A stretch of 64,000 bases of DNA, taken from assembly GCF_900291015.1 (NCBI RefSeq), contig NZ_OLKL01000051.1, forward strand, positions 224,469-288,468, written 5' to 3'. Of this stretch, positions 25,606 through 34,380 are shown in pieces. Position numbers and translations under genes: made by a program. Positions within the stretch are counted from its first letter, which is position 1; the number at the start of each line of letters is the position of its first letter. The notes below the pieces were generated by a model. The model saw only the letters and a list, made by a program, of their open reading frames with translations, made no database searches and was not told where the DNA came from. The stretch comes from Pseudomonas persica (GTDB lineage Bacteria > Pseudomonadota > Gammaproteobacteria > Pseudomonadales > Pseudomonadaceae).

Positions 25606-26744
25606 GACCGCAGTACCACGCCGCTGTCGTCTTCCCACCACACGTACACTTCATCGCCCCAGGTCGGGCGGGTGCCCTGGCGCTCGGCGTTGGCGACGAA
25701 CGACTGGACGACCTTGCCGCTCGGCAGCTCGACGTAGAACACCGAGTGGCCACCCAGGTAGGCAATGTCGTGAACCTTGCCGCGCGACCAGTTGTGTTCG
25801 CAGGTCGGTTGCTCGGTGGTGACCAGCATCTTTTCCGGGCGCAGGGCGTAGGTAATGTGCTTGTCTTCCACCGAAGTGGTGATGCCGTGGCCGACATAGA
25901 TCTTGCGCTCCAGCTCCGGGCTGGCAATGATCGCGTGGCCTTCGGCGTCGTCGACCACATCACCTTCGAACAGGTTGACGTTGCCGATGAACTCGCACAC
26001 CAGGCGGCTGGTAGGCGTCTCGTAGATGTCCACCGGCGAGCCGATCTGGGCGATCCAGCCCAGGTGCATGATGGCGATGCGCTCGGCCATGGTCATGGCC
26101 TCTTCCTGGTCGTGGGTCACCATCACGCAGGTCACGCCCACGCGCTCGATAATCTCCACCAGTTCCAGCTGCATCTGCGAACGCAGTTTCTTGTCCAGTG
26201 CGCCCATCGGCTCGTCGAGCAGCAGCAGCTTGGGGCGTTTGGCCAGCGAGCGGGCCAGGGCCACGCGCTGGCGCTGGCCACCGGACAGCTGGTGCGGCTT
26301 GCGCTTGGCGTACTGGGTCATGTGCACCAGCTTGAGCATCTCGGCCACGCGGGCGTCGATCTCGGTCTTGGGCATCTTGTCCTGCTGCAGGCCGAAGGCG
26401 ATGTTCTGCGCCACGGTCATGTGCGGGAACAGCGCGTAGGACTGGAACATCATGTTGATCGGCCGCTCGTAGGGCGGCATGTCGGTGATGTCGACGCCAT
26501 CGAGGAGGATCCGCCCTTCGGTCGGGCGCTCGAAGCCGGCCAGCATGCGCAGCAAGGTGGACTTGCCGGAACCGGAGCCACCCAGCAGGGCGAATATCTC
26601 GCCCTTGCGGATTTCCAGGGACACATCGTCCACGGCTACCGTTTCGTCGAACTTTTTCGTAACCCGGTCGATCTTGACCAGCACCTGCTTGGGTTGCTGG
26701 CCACCCTCGAGGGCTTTTTTATAGGCACCGGAGGCAACTGCCAT
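25602..26744 (-). CDS. spuF: Polyamine ABC transporter ATPase (PotG/SpuF)
   Basis: The ATG at MAVASGAYKKALEG, after GGGAG, gives 380 residues. Walker A LLGGSGSGKSTLLRML, signature LSGGQRQRVALARSL, Walker B LLLLDEPMGALD, switch His in MVTHDQEEAMT. The C-terminal TOBE-type domain (about 290-375) is present. The N-terminal extension before the ATPase fold is characteristic of PotG. Supplies energy for putrescine/spermidine uptake. Confidence 0.95.
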   Translation of the reverse strand: MAVASGAYKKALEGGQQPKQVLVKIDRVTKKFDETVAVDDVSLEIRKGEIFALLGGSGSGKSTLLRMLAGFERPTEGRILLDGVDITDMPPYERPINMMFQSYALFPHMTVAQNIAFGLQQDKMPKTEIDARVAEMLKLVHMTQYAKRKPHQLSGGQRQRVALARSLAKRPKLLLLDEPMGALDKKLRSQMQLELVEIIERVGVTCVMVTHDQEEAMTMAERIAIMHLGWIAQIGSPVDIYETPTSRLVCEFIGNVNLFEGDVVDDAEGHAIIASPELERKIYVGHGITTSVEDKHITYALRPEKMLVTTEQPTCEHNWSRGKVHDIAYLGGHSVFYVELPSGKVVQSFVANAERQGTRPTWGDEVYVWWEDDSGVVLRS

Positions 26745-26816
26745 GAGTGAAACTCCCAACAAGATTTTTGTGCCCGCGAGCCCTGTTCTTCCAGGGGCCG
26801 CCGCGGGCCTGGATTT

Positions 26817-27911
26817 TTACTTGCCCGACTTGACCTTGGTCCAGCTACGGGTCATCAGCCGTTGCACCTTGGGTGGCAACTCTGAGTTCACGAACATCTT
26901 GTTCAGCACTTCCTGCGGTGGGTAAACCGCGGCGTCAGTCCTCACGGCCTGGTCCATCAGGTCGCCAGCCTTGGGGTTCGGGTTGGCGTAACCGACGTAA
27001 TCACTGACCTGGGCGATAACCTCAGGCTTCAGCAAATAGTTGATGAAGGCATGCGCCTCTTTGACGTTCCTGGCGTCCTTGGGGATCGCCAGCACGTCGA
27101 ACCAGAGGTTGCCGCCTTCCTTGGGAATGGCGTAGGCCAGGTTCACGCCCTTTTTCGCTTCTTCAGCGCGGGCCTTGGCCTGGAACACATCACCCGAGAA
27201 ACCTGCCGCGACGCAGATGTCGCCGTTGGCCAGGTCGGTGATGTACTTGGACGAGTGGAAGTAGGTCACGTAGGGGCGTACCGCCAGCAGTTTCTTCTCG
27301 GCGGCCTGGTAGTCCTTGGCATTGGTGCTGTTGGGGTCCAGCCCCATGTAGTTGAGCACCGCCGGCAGCATTTCGTCCGCCGAGTCGAGGAAGGCCACGC
27401 CGCACTTGGCGAGCTTCTTCATGTTCTCGGGTTCGAACAGCACGGCCCAGGAGTCGATGGTGTCCACGCCCAGCGCGGCCTTCACCTTGTCGACGTTATA
27501 ACCGATGCCGTTGGTGCCCCACAGGTAAGGCACGGCGTACTGGTTGCCCGGGTCGTTTCTTTCCAGACGCTTCATCAGCGCCGGGTCCAGGTTGGAATAA
27601 TTGGGCAGCAGGTTCTTGTCGAGCTTCTGGAACGCGCCCGCCTTGATCTGCTTGCCGAGGAAATGGTTGGACGGCACCACCACGTCATAGCCAGTGTTGC
27701 CGGCCAGCAGCTTGCCTTCCAGGGTTTCGTTGGAGTCGAACACGTCTTGCACGGGCTTGATGCCCGTGGCTTTCTCGAAGTCCGCGAGTGTGGTCGGGCC
27801 GATGTAGTCGGACCAGTTGTAGAAGTGCACCGTAGGCGCCGCTTGGACGCTGCATGCCAGCGTCAGGCCCGCTCCAGCCATCAAGGCCTTGCGGAATGCA
27901 GAAATAGACAA
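26817..27911 (-). CDS. spuE: Polyamine-binding periplasmic protein (PotF/SpuE type)
   Basis: No ATG gives a proper signal peptide at the start; a TTG codon nine bases after GAGG (LSISAFRKALMAGAGL...) gives 364 residues with a good signal, matching its sister protein's length. A TTG farther up (27962) is possible. The family pattern follows: VHFYNWSDYIGP, FEKATGIKPVQDVFDSNETLEGKLL, GYDVVVPSNHFL, YLWGTNGIGYN and the conserved C-terminal RSWTKVKSGK. By position, second of two binding proteins, it corresponds to the spermidine-preferring one, but specificity is inferred. Confidence 0.9.
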   Translation of the reverse strand: MSISAFRKALMAGAGLTLACSVQAAPTVHFYNWSDYIGPTTLADFEKATGIKPVQDVFDSNETLEGKLLAGNTGYDVVVPSNHFLGKQIKAGAFQKLDKNLLPNYSNLDPALMKRLERNDPGNQYAVPYLWGTNGIGYNVDKVKAALGVDTIDSWAVLFEPENMKKLAKCGVAFLDSADEMLPAVLNYMGLDPNSTNAKDYQAAEKKLLAVRPYVTYFHSSKYITDLANGDICVAAGFSGDVFQAKARAEEAKKGVNLAYAIPKEGGNLWFDVLAIPKDARNVKEAHAFINYLLKPEVIAQVSDYVGYANPNPKAGDLMDQAVRTDAAVYPPQEVLNKMFVNSELPPKVQRLMTRSWTKVKSGK

Positions 27912-28069
27912 GTGGGTGGTCCTCACAATCAGTGCCTGGGTAGCGACAATGCTGCCGCACACGCAAAACCGGCGCGCAACTTACCTTCGCAGCTTCGATG
28001 CCGCAATCATCAATTGCCGTTCACTGCCTCTGGGCCGGGAACCCCCGGCCCAGAGGTGCCGCATCGGGC

Positions 28070-29167
28070 TTATTTGCCCGACTTGATCTTGGTCCAGCTG
28101 CGGGTGATCACACGCTGGGCCGAAGCTTCAGGCGCCGCGATCGCGTACAGCTGCTTCTTCACTTCAGCAGGCGGGTAGATGCTCGGGTCGCTGGTGATCT
28201 CTTTGTCCACGAACTGGGTGGCAGCAGCGTTACCGTTCGGGAAACGCACGGCGTTGGTGATTTCAGCCATGATTTCCGGCTGCATCAGGAAGTTCATGAA
28301 CTGGTAGGCAGCGTCTTTATGCTCGGCATCTTTAGGGATGGCGACCATGTCGTAGAAGGTACCGGCACCTTCCTTCGGAATGACGTAGTCCACTTTGACC
28401 TTGTCGCCGGCTTCATGGGCGCGGGCCTTGGACTGCTCCAGGTCACCCGAGTAACCGACGGCTACACAGATGTTGCCGTTGGCCATGTCGCCGATGTACT
28501 TGGACGAGTGGAAGTAGGTGATCGAAGGACGGATCTTGAGGAACAGGTCCTCGGCGGCCTTCAGGTCTTCTTTCTTGGTGCTGTCGGTCGGTTTGCCGAG
28601 GTAGTGCAGCGCAGCCGGGAGCATTTCGGTCGGGGCGTCGAGGAAGCTCACGCCGCAGCTCTTGAGCTTGGCGATGTTCTCGGGCTTGAACACCACGTCC
28701 CACGAATCGATCTTGTCCACGCCCAGCGCAGCCTTGACCTTCTCCGGGTTGTAGCCGATGCCGATCGAGCCCCACATGTACGGGAAGGCGTGCTTGTTGT
28801 CCTTGTCGCTGGCATCGCCAACGGCCTTGAGCAGGTCGGTGTCGAGGTTCTTCCAGTTTGGCAGCTTGGAACGGTCCAGTTCCTCGTACACACCAGCCTT
28901 GATCTGCTTGGCCAGGAAGTTGTTGGACGGCACGACGATGTCATAGCCGGACTTGCCTGCCAGCAGCTTGGCTTCGAGGGTTTCGTTACTGTCGAAGACG
29001 TCGTACTTGACCTTGATGCCGGTCTGCTTCTCGAACTTGGCAATGGTGTCCGGAGCGATGTAGTCCGACCAGTTATAGACGTTCAACACTTTGTCTTCAG
29101 CCTGAACAGCGGAGGCCATGGCACCCATCAGGGCGGCGGCCAGCAACGTCTTGCCCATTTTATTCAT
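28070..29167 (-). CDS. spuD: Polyamine-binding periplasmic protein (PotF/SpuD type)
   Basis: A 365-residue protein with signal peptide MNKMGKTLLAAALMGAMASAVQA. It shares the layout of its downstream neighbour (LNVYNWSDYIAPDT, DVFDSNETLEAKLLAG, YDIVVPSNNFLAKQIKAG, YMWGSIGIGYNPEKVKAALG, end RSWTKIKSGK). The pair probably arose by duplication and widens the range of polyamines bound. By position it corresponds to the putrescine-preferring SpuD; this is inference. Confidence 0.9.
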   Translation of the reverse strand: MNKMGKTLLAAALMGAMASAVQAEDKVLNVYNWSDYIAPDTIAKFEKQTGIKVKYDVFDSNETLEAKLLAGKSGYDIVVPSNNFLAKQIKAGVYEELDRSKLPNWKNLDTDLLKAVGDASDKDNKHAFPYMWGSIGIGYNPEKVKAALGVDKIDSWDVVFKPENIAKLKSCGVSFLDAPTEMLPAALHYLGKPTDSTKKEDLKAAEDLFLKIRPSITYFHSSKYIGDMANGNICVAVGYSGDLEQSKARAHEAGDKVKVDYVIPKEGAGTFYDMVAIPKDAEHKDAAYQFMNFLMQPEIMAEITNAVRFPNGNAAATQFVDKEITSDPSIYPPAEVKKQLYAIAAPEASAQRVITRSWTKIKSGK

Positions 29168-29238
29168 GCGTAATGCTCCAGAATTTTTTATTTAGCCATC
29201 TGTTCAGCAGCCAGAACCTACGGTGCAGAGCGCGCGGC

Positions 29239-29341
29239 GACTGAAACAGTCGCTAGTCTGGCAAGTTACAAGGCCCTGTATCAAGGAAAGCAGGGCCTTG
29301 TAACGACTTAATGTCACATCGCTAGCCTAGCAAACTGTCAA
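29239..29341 (-). promoter_or_regulatory. Dyads and direct repeats between spuC and spuD
   Basis: A perfect 14-bp inverted repeat (gttacaaggccctg / cagggccttgtaac, 29265-29278 and 29291-29304, loop 12) is bracketed by 15-base direct repeats tcgctag(t/c)ct(g/a)gcaa at 29250-29264 and 29319-29333. A smaller dyad cgactg-aaa-cagtcg lies at 29238-29252. A TTGACA hexamer (minus strand, 29341-29336) overlaps the spuC stop, without a good -10. No T run follows the hairpin. Could separate enzyme and transporter expression. Confidence 0.5.
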
Positions 29342-30699
29342 CGGATCGCTTCGAGCGTCAAATCCAGACACTTGCGGGCCTTTTCAATCAACTCGTCGAT
29401 CTCTGCATGGCTGATCACCAGCGGTGGCGCGATGATCATGGTGTCACCCACCGCACGCATGATCAGGCCGTTGTCAAAGCAGAAGGTGCGGCAGATCATG
29501 CCCACACCCTTGCCTTCGAAACGGCTGCGGGTGGCCTTGTCCTTGACCAGCTCGATCGCGCCGAGCAGGCCCAGGCCGCGTACCTCGCCCACCAGCGGGT
29601 GGTCCTGCAGTTCACGCAAACGCTTTTGCAAATACGGTGCCGCTTCGGTGCGCACCTTCTCGACGATTTTCTCGTCGCGCAGGATGCGCAGGTTTTCCAG
29701 GCCCACCGCGGCCGCCACCGGGTGGCCGGAGTAGGTGAAGCCGTGGTTGAAGTCGCCGCCTTCGCTGAGTACCTGGGCCACGCTGTCACGCACGATCACA
29801 CCACCCATGGGGATGTAACCGGAAGTCAGGCCCTTGGCGATGGTCATCAGGTCCGGCTTGAGGTCGTAGTAGTCGGAGCCGAACCACTCGCCGGTACGGC
29901 CGAAACCGCAGATCACTTCGTCAGCGACGAACAGGATGTCGTACCGGGCGAGGATCTCCTTCACCTTCGGCCAGTAGGTTTCCGGCGGGATGATCACGCC
30001 GCCGGCGCCCTGGATCGGCTCGGCGATGAAGGCCGCGACGTTGTCTTCGCCGACTTCGAGGATTTTCTTCTCCAGCTGCTCGGCTGCCCACACCCCGAAT
30101 TCATCCGGGGTCATGTCGCCGCCTTCGCCGAACCAGTATGGCTGCGGGATATGCACGATGCCCGGGATCGGCAGGCCACCCTGCTCGTGCATGCCGCTCA
30201 TGCCGCCCAGGCTGGCACCGGCCACGGTGGAGCCGTGGTAACCGTTGATGCGGCCGATGATGGTCTGCTTCTGTGGCTTGCCTTTCAGCGCCCAGTAGTG
30301 GCGGACCATGCGCAGCACGGTGTCGTTGCCTTCGGAGCCGGAGCCGGTGAAGAACACATGGGTCATGCCTTGCGGCGCCACGTCGGAGATCGCCTTGGCC
30401 AGCTCCAGCGCAGGCGGGTGGGCAGTCTGGAAGAACAGGTTGTAGTACGGCAGTTCACGCATCTGCTTTTCTGCCGCCTGCACCAGTTCTTCACGGCCAT
30501 AACCCACTGCCACGCACCACAGGCCAGCCATGCCGTCGAGGATCTTGTGCCCCTCGCTATCCCACAAATGCACACCCTGGGCCTTGGTGATGATGCGCGG
30601 CCCCTTCTCCTTCAGCTGCTTGTAATCACTGAAGGGCGCGAGGTGATGCTCCCCGCTCAGGGTTTGCCATTCACGGGTTTGCGGGTTGTTGACGCTCAT
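29338..30699 (-). CDS. spuC: Putrescine/polyamine-pyruvate aminotransferase
   Basis: A 453-residue class III PLP aminotransferase. The cofactor lysine is in LMTIAKGLTSGYIPMGG, the PLP-aspartate in FVADEVICGFGRTG, and the phosphate loop in FTGSGSEGND. It moves the amino group of putrescine (and related amines) to pyruvate, giving 4-aminobutanal and alanine. Length and motifs are standard for SpuC. It lies 47 bases after the gamma-glutamylpolyamine synthetase gene. Confidence 0.93.
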   Translation of the reverse strand: MSVNNPQTREWQTLSGEHHLAPFSDYKQLKEKGPRIITKAQGVHLWDSEGHKILDGMAGLWCVAVGYGREELVQAAEKQMRELPYYNLFFQTAHPPALELAKAISDVAPQGMTHVFFTGSGSEGNDTVLRMVRHYWALKGKPQKQTIIGRINGYHGSTVAGASLGGMSGMHEQGGLPIPGIVHIPQPYWFGEGGDMTPDEFGVWAAEQLEKKILEVGEDNVAAFIAEPIQGAGGVIIPPETYWPKVKEILARYDILFVADEVICGFGRTGEWFGSDYYDLKPDLMTIAKGLTSGYIPMGGVIVRDSVAQVLSEGGDFNHGFTYSGHPVAAAVGLENLRILRDEKIVEKVRTEAAPYLQKRLRELQDHPLVGEVRGLGLLGAIELVKDKATRSRFEGKGVGMICRTFCFDNGLIMRAVGDTMIIAPPLVISHAEIDELIEKARKCLDLTLEAIR

Positions 30700-30746
30700 G
30701 TGCTTCTCCGTTGTTCGACAGCCGCGTCCTGCGGCACCAGGTTTGA

Positions 30747-32105
30747 TCAGACAGCAAACAGCAGGAACTCACGCTCCCAGGAACTGATGACACGCTTGAA
30801 GTTCTCGTGTTCGGCGCGCTTGGTGGCGACGTAGCCGGTGATGAACTTCTTGCCCAGGTACTGCACCAGCGCACGGCTGTTTTCCATGCGTTCCAGGGCA
30901 TCTTCGATGGTCAGTGGCAGGCGCAGGTTGCGGCGTTCGTAGCCACGGCCCTGCACCGGCGCGCTGGCGTCGATGCCTTCGACCATGCCGATGTAGCCAC
31001 ACAGCAGGCTGGCGGCAATGGCCAGGTAAGGGTTGGCGTCGGCGCCTGGCAGGCGGTTCTCGACCCGACGGCTTTGCGGGCCGGCGTCCGGCACGCGCAG
31101 GCCGACGGTACGGTTTTCCTCACCCCACTCCACGTTCACCGGCGCCGAGGTGTCGGGCAGGAAGCGGCGGAACGAGTTGACGTTGGGGGCGAACAGCGGC
31201 AACGCCTCGGGGATGAACTTCTGCAGGCCACCGATGTGGTGCAGGAACAGTTCGCTCATGCTGCCGTCATCATTGCTGAAGATGTTCTTGCCGGTGGCCA
31301 CGTCGACCACGCTCTGGTGCAAGTGCATGGCACTGCCCGGCTCGCCGGTCATGGGCTTGGCCATGAAGGTGGCGGCCACGTTGTGCTTGAGCGCGGCCTC
31401 GCGCATGGTGCGCTTGAACACCAGGATCTGGTCGGCCAGGTGCAGGGCATTGCCATGACGGAAGTTGATCTCCATCTGCGCCGTGCCGTCTTCATGGATC
31501 AGCGTGTCGAGGTCCAGCTGCTGCAGTTCGCACCAGTCGTAGACGTCTTCGAACAGCGGGTCGAATTCGTTGGCGGCCTCGATCGAGAACGACTGGCGAC
31601 CGGTTTCCGGGCGGCCCGAACGGCCAACCGGGGGCTGCAGCGGGAAGTCCGGGTCTTCGCTGCGCTTGGTCAGGTAGAACTCCATCTCCGGCGCGACGAT
31701 CGGCTGCCAGCCCTTGTCTGCATAGAGCTTGAGGACTTTCTTCAGCACATTGCGCGGCGACAGCTCGACCGGGTTGCCCTTCTTGTCGTAAGTGTCGTGG
31801 ATCACCTGGGCGGTCGGCTCGATGGCCCACGGCACCAGGAACACGGCGTTCTCGTCGGGGCGGCAGATCATGTCGATGTCCGCCGGGTCGAGCAGTTCGT
31901 AATAGATGTCGTCGTCGACGTAGTCGCCGGTCACGGTCTGCAGCAGTACGCTCTCGGGCAGGCGCATGCCTTTTTCGGCGATGAATTTGTTGGTAGGCGA
32001 AATCTTGCCGCGCGTGATGCCGGTCAGGTCACTGATCATGCATTCGACTTCGGTAATCTTGTGCTCTTTCAACCAATCGGTGAGCTGGTCGAGGTTGTTA
32101 CTCAT
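30747..32105 (-). CDS. spuB: Gamma-glutamylpolyamine synthetase (glutamine synthetase family)
   Basis: A 452-residue enzyme that joins glutamate to putrescine or other polyamines using ATP, starting catabolism by the gamma-glutamyl route. Glutamine-synthetase folds are visible: VECMISDLTGITRGK at the start, the metal-binding APEMEFYL, the ATP motif FMAKPMTGEPGSAMHLHQS and the RVPDAGPQSRRVENRLPGADANPYL block. It is the first gene of the minus-strand spu operon and diverges from a paralogue 575 bases away. Confidence 0.92.
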   Translation of the reverse strand: MSNNLDQLTDWLKEHKITEVECMISDLTGITRGKISPTNKFIAEKGMRLPESVLLQTVTGDYVDDDIYYELLDPADIDMICRPDENAVFLVPWAIEPTAQVIHDTYDKKGNPVELSPRNVLKKVLKLYADKGWQPIVAPEMEFYLTKRSEDPDFPLQPPVGRSGRPETGRQSFSIEAANEFDPLFEDVYDWCELQQLDLDTLIHEDGTAQMEINFRHGNALHLADQILVFKRTMREAALKHNVAATFMAKPMTGEPGSAMHLHQSVVDVATGKNIFSNDDGSMSELFLHHIGGLQKFIPEALPLFAPNVNSFRRFLPDTSAPVNVEWGEENRTVGLRVPDAGPQSRRVENRLPGADANPYLAIAASLLCGYIGMVEGIDASAPVQGRGYERRNLRLPLTIEDALERMENSRALVQYLGKKFITGYVATKRAEHENFKRVISSWEREFLLFAV

Positions 32106-32679
32106 AAATACCTCAGGAGGTAAGGTGGTCCGCAGCTTGATTCTGGATGGAGTGGATTGCTAAAGCAAAAACCCCCGCGCAGAGCCGCAGTGGATACACT
32201 GAAAACAGGTGCATCCGTAATGAGTTCGAAAGGCAGGAAGACGAAACGAAGGGCGGCAAGCCGCTACGAGGGCAGGTCCGGGAGCGCCAAACGTCAATTA
32301 TTGCGGCCAGGGCGGCCACGCCATTGACGAAGCTTGCAAAAATGACTGAGGTACCCGATGGCACTGCGCAGGCAGTGCTTTCAGGTCGCGGCAAGCGGAC
32401 CATGTGACCCTCGTATTATTGTGTTTTGGGTTGAGACCGAGCTTAGCCTTGTTCATTTTTTTACACAACACCTCCGTAAAAAATAAAACACGGCTTGTCG
32501 GAGATAGCCCTTTCCACGGGAAATAGCGGATAATGGTTTGCCCCGATATGCAGCAAATCTGCCGTCGATGTGCCATTTCAGGGCATCATGGGGTTGGCTT
32601 GACATCAGTTTGTCTTTTCGATTGACTGGTCTTGCAAGCCCCCCTTGATTGATATTTTTAACAACAAAGGTGTTGCATC
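32106..32679. other. 574-base divergent intergenic region without a gene
   Basis: No coding sequence is supported. An 86-codon plus-strand frame (32147-32407) has no ribosome site and reads as low-complexity basic sequence. The right half (32420-32490) is AT-rich and probably holds promoters; a TTGACA at 32599-32604 could serve the plus-strand synthetase gene, but its -10 is poor. AGGAGG at 32110-32115 is on the plus strand and serves nothing visible. Confidence 0.5.
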
Positions 32680-34056
32680 ATGTCGGTACCCCCGCGTGCC
32701 GTTCAGCTTAACGAAGCGAACGCGTTCCTTAAGGAACATCCTGAGGTTCTCTACGTTGACCTTCTGATTGCAGATATGAATGGTGTGGTGCGTGGCAAGC
32801 GCATAGAGCGCACCAGCCTCCACAAGGTTTACGAGAAAGGCATCAACCTGCCTGCCTCCCTCTTCGCCCTGGACATCAACGGTTCCACCGTCGAAAGCAC
32901 CGGGCTGGGCCTGGACATCGGCGATGCTGACCGCATCTGCTATCCGATCCCCGACACGCTCTGTAATGAGCCGTGGCAAAAGCGCCCCACCGCCCAGCTG
33001 CTGATGACCATGCACGAGCTGGAAGGCGAGCCGTTCTTCGCCGACCCGCGCGAAGTGCTGCGCCAGGTGGTGAGCAAGTTCAGCGAAATGGGCCTGACCA
33101 TCTGCGCTGCATTCGAGCTGGAGTTCTACCTGATCGATCAGGAGAACGTGAACGGCCGCCCGCAGCCGCCACGCTCGCCAATTTCGGGCAAACGCCCACA
33201 GTCGACCCAGGTGTACCTGATCGACGACCTCGACGAATATGCCGACTGCCTGCAGGACATCCTCGAAGGCGCGAAGGAGCAAGGCATCCCGGCCGACGCC
33301 ATCGTCAAGGAAAGTGCCCCGGCGCAGTTCGAAGTCAACCTGCACCACGTGGCCGACCCGCTCAAGGCCTGCGACTACGCGGTACTGCTCAAGCGGTTGA
33401 TCAAGAACATCGCCTACGACCATGAGATGGACACCACCTTCATGGCCAAGCCCTACCCGGGCCAGGCAGGTAACGGCCTGCATGTACACATTTCCGTGCT
33501 GGACAAAGATGGCAACAACATCTTCACCAGCGAGGATCCCGAGCAGAACGCCGCGCTACGTCACGCTATCGGCGGTGTGCTCGAGACCCTGCCAGCGTCC
33601 ATGGCGTTCCTTTGCCCGAACGTCAACTCGTACCGCCGCTTCGGCGCGCAGTTCTATGTACCGAACGCGCCGAGCTGGGGCCTGGACAACCGCACCGTGG
33701 CCCTGCGCGTGCCGACCGGCTCGCCGGACGCCGTGCGCATCGAGCACCGCGTGGCCGGTGCCGACGCCAACCCGTACCTGATGATGGCTGCCGTGCTGGC
33801 CGGTGTGCACCATGGCCTGACCAACAAGGTCGAGCCAGGTGCGCCGATCGAAGGCAACTCGTACGAGCAGTTGGAGCAGAGCCTGCCGAACAACCTGCGC
33901 GATGCCCTGCGCGAGCTGGACGACAGCGAGATCCTGAACAAGTACATCGATCCGAAGTACATCGACATCTTCGTCGCGTGCAAGGAGAGCGAGCTGGAGG
34001 AGTTCGAGCACTCGATCTCCGACCTCGAGTACAACTGGTACCTGCATACCGTGTAA
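32680..34056 (+). CDS. spuI: Glutamine synthetase family protein, second gamma-glutamylpolyamine synthetase
   Basis: A 458-residue paralogue of the spuB product with the same blocks: VDLLIADMNGVVRGKR, AAFELEFYLID, FMAKPYPGQAGNGLHVHIS, ALRVPTGSPDAVRIEHRVAGADANPYL (in part) and C-terminal DLEYNWYLHTV. It probably glutamylates a different amine (for example spermidine, spermine or a diamine), but this cannot be told from sequence. AAGGTG precedes the ATG. Monocistronic, ended by a strong terminator. Confidence 0.9.
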   Translation: MSVPPRAVQLNEANAFLKEHPEVLYVDLLIADMNGVVRGKRIERTSLHKVYEKGINLPASLFALDINGSTVESTGLGLDIGDADRICYPIPDTLCNEPWQKRPTAQLLMTMHELEGEPFFADPREVLRQVVSKFSEMGLTICAAFELEFYLIDQENVNGRPQPPRSPISGKRPQSTQVYLIDDLDEYADCLQDILEGAKEQGIPADAIVKESAPAQFEVNLHHVADPLKACDYAVLLKRLIKNIAYDHEMDTTFMAKPYPGQAGNGLHVHISVLDKDGNNIFTSEDPEQNAALRHAIGGVLETLPASMAFLCPNVNSYRRFGAQFYVPNAPSWGLDNRTVALRVPTGSPDAVRIEHRVAGADANPYLMMAAVLAGVHHGLTNKVEPGAPIEGNSYEQLEQSLPNNLRDALRELDDSEILNKYIDPKYIDIFVACKESELEEFEHSISDLEYNWYLHTV

Positions 34057-34061
34057 ACGAT

Positions 34062-34089
34062 AACGCCGCCCCCAAGGGCGGCGTTTTTG
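34062..34089 (+). terminator. Rho-independent terminator of spuI
   Basis: A 10-bp stem (aacgccgccc / gggcggcgtt) with a four-base loop followed by TTTTTGT, five bases after the stop codon. Confidence 0.94.
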
Positions 34090-34109
34090 TTCGAGGTCGG
34101 TGTCGCCTG

Positions 34110-34380
34110 CTTCGCGGGTAAACCCGCTCCCACAGGGACCGCGCCGGCCTCAGGTCCAGTGAAGATCCTGTGAGAGCGGGTTCACCCGTGCCATGCACCG
34201 CGTTGGATTCTTCGCGGCTAAAGCCGCTCCCACAGGATGCACGGACCGCTTGCAAATTCAGTTCTCTATGCGACAGCGCAGCCCAAAGGGCTGGGCCATC
34301 TCCCACAGGGACCGCGCCGGCCTCAGGTCCAGTGAAGATCCTGTGGGAGCGGGTTCACCCGCGAAGAGGCCAGTACAGGT
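34110..34380. repeat. Compound REP array with 61-bp direct repeats and an inserted 112-bp unit
   Basis: A 61-base segment (34128-34188) recurs at 34301-34361 with one mismatch. Between them are 112 bases (34189-34300) that match 9628-9739 with three mismatches and contain a REP of the cggctaaagccg type. Outer cgggt-aaccc stems complete the array. No gene is present in this 324-base space. Confidence 0.9.

Noticed and set aside
30807..32123. 438-codon plus-strand frame
   Set aside because: Antisense to the polyamine synthetase gene, with the composition of a shadow frame.
32147..32407. 86-codon frame in the divergent region
   Set aside because: No ribosome site, no homologous look, basic low-complexity translation.
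34110..34380. CRISPR array
   Set aside because: The repeats are REP palindromes and a compound duplication, not regularly spaced short direct repeats with unique spacers; no cas gene.
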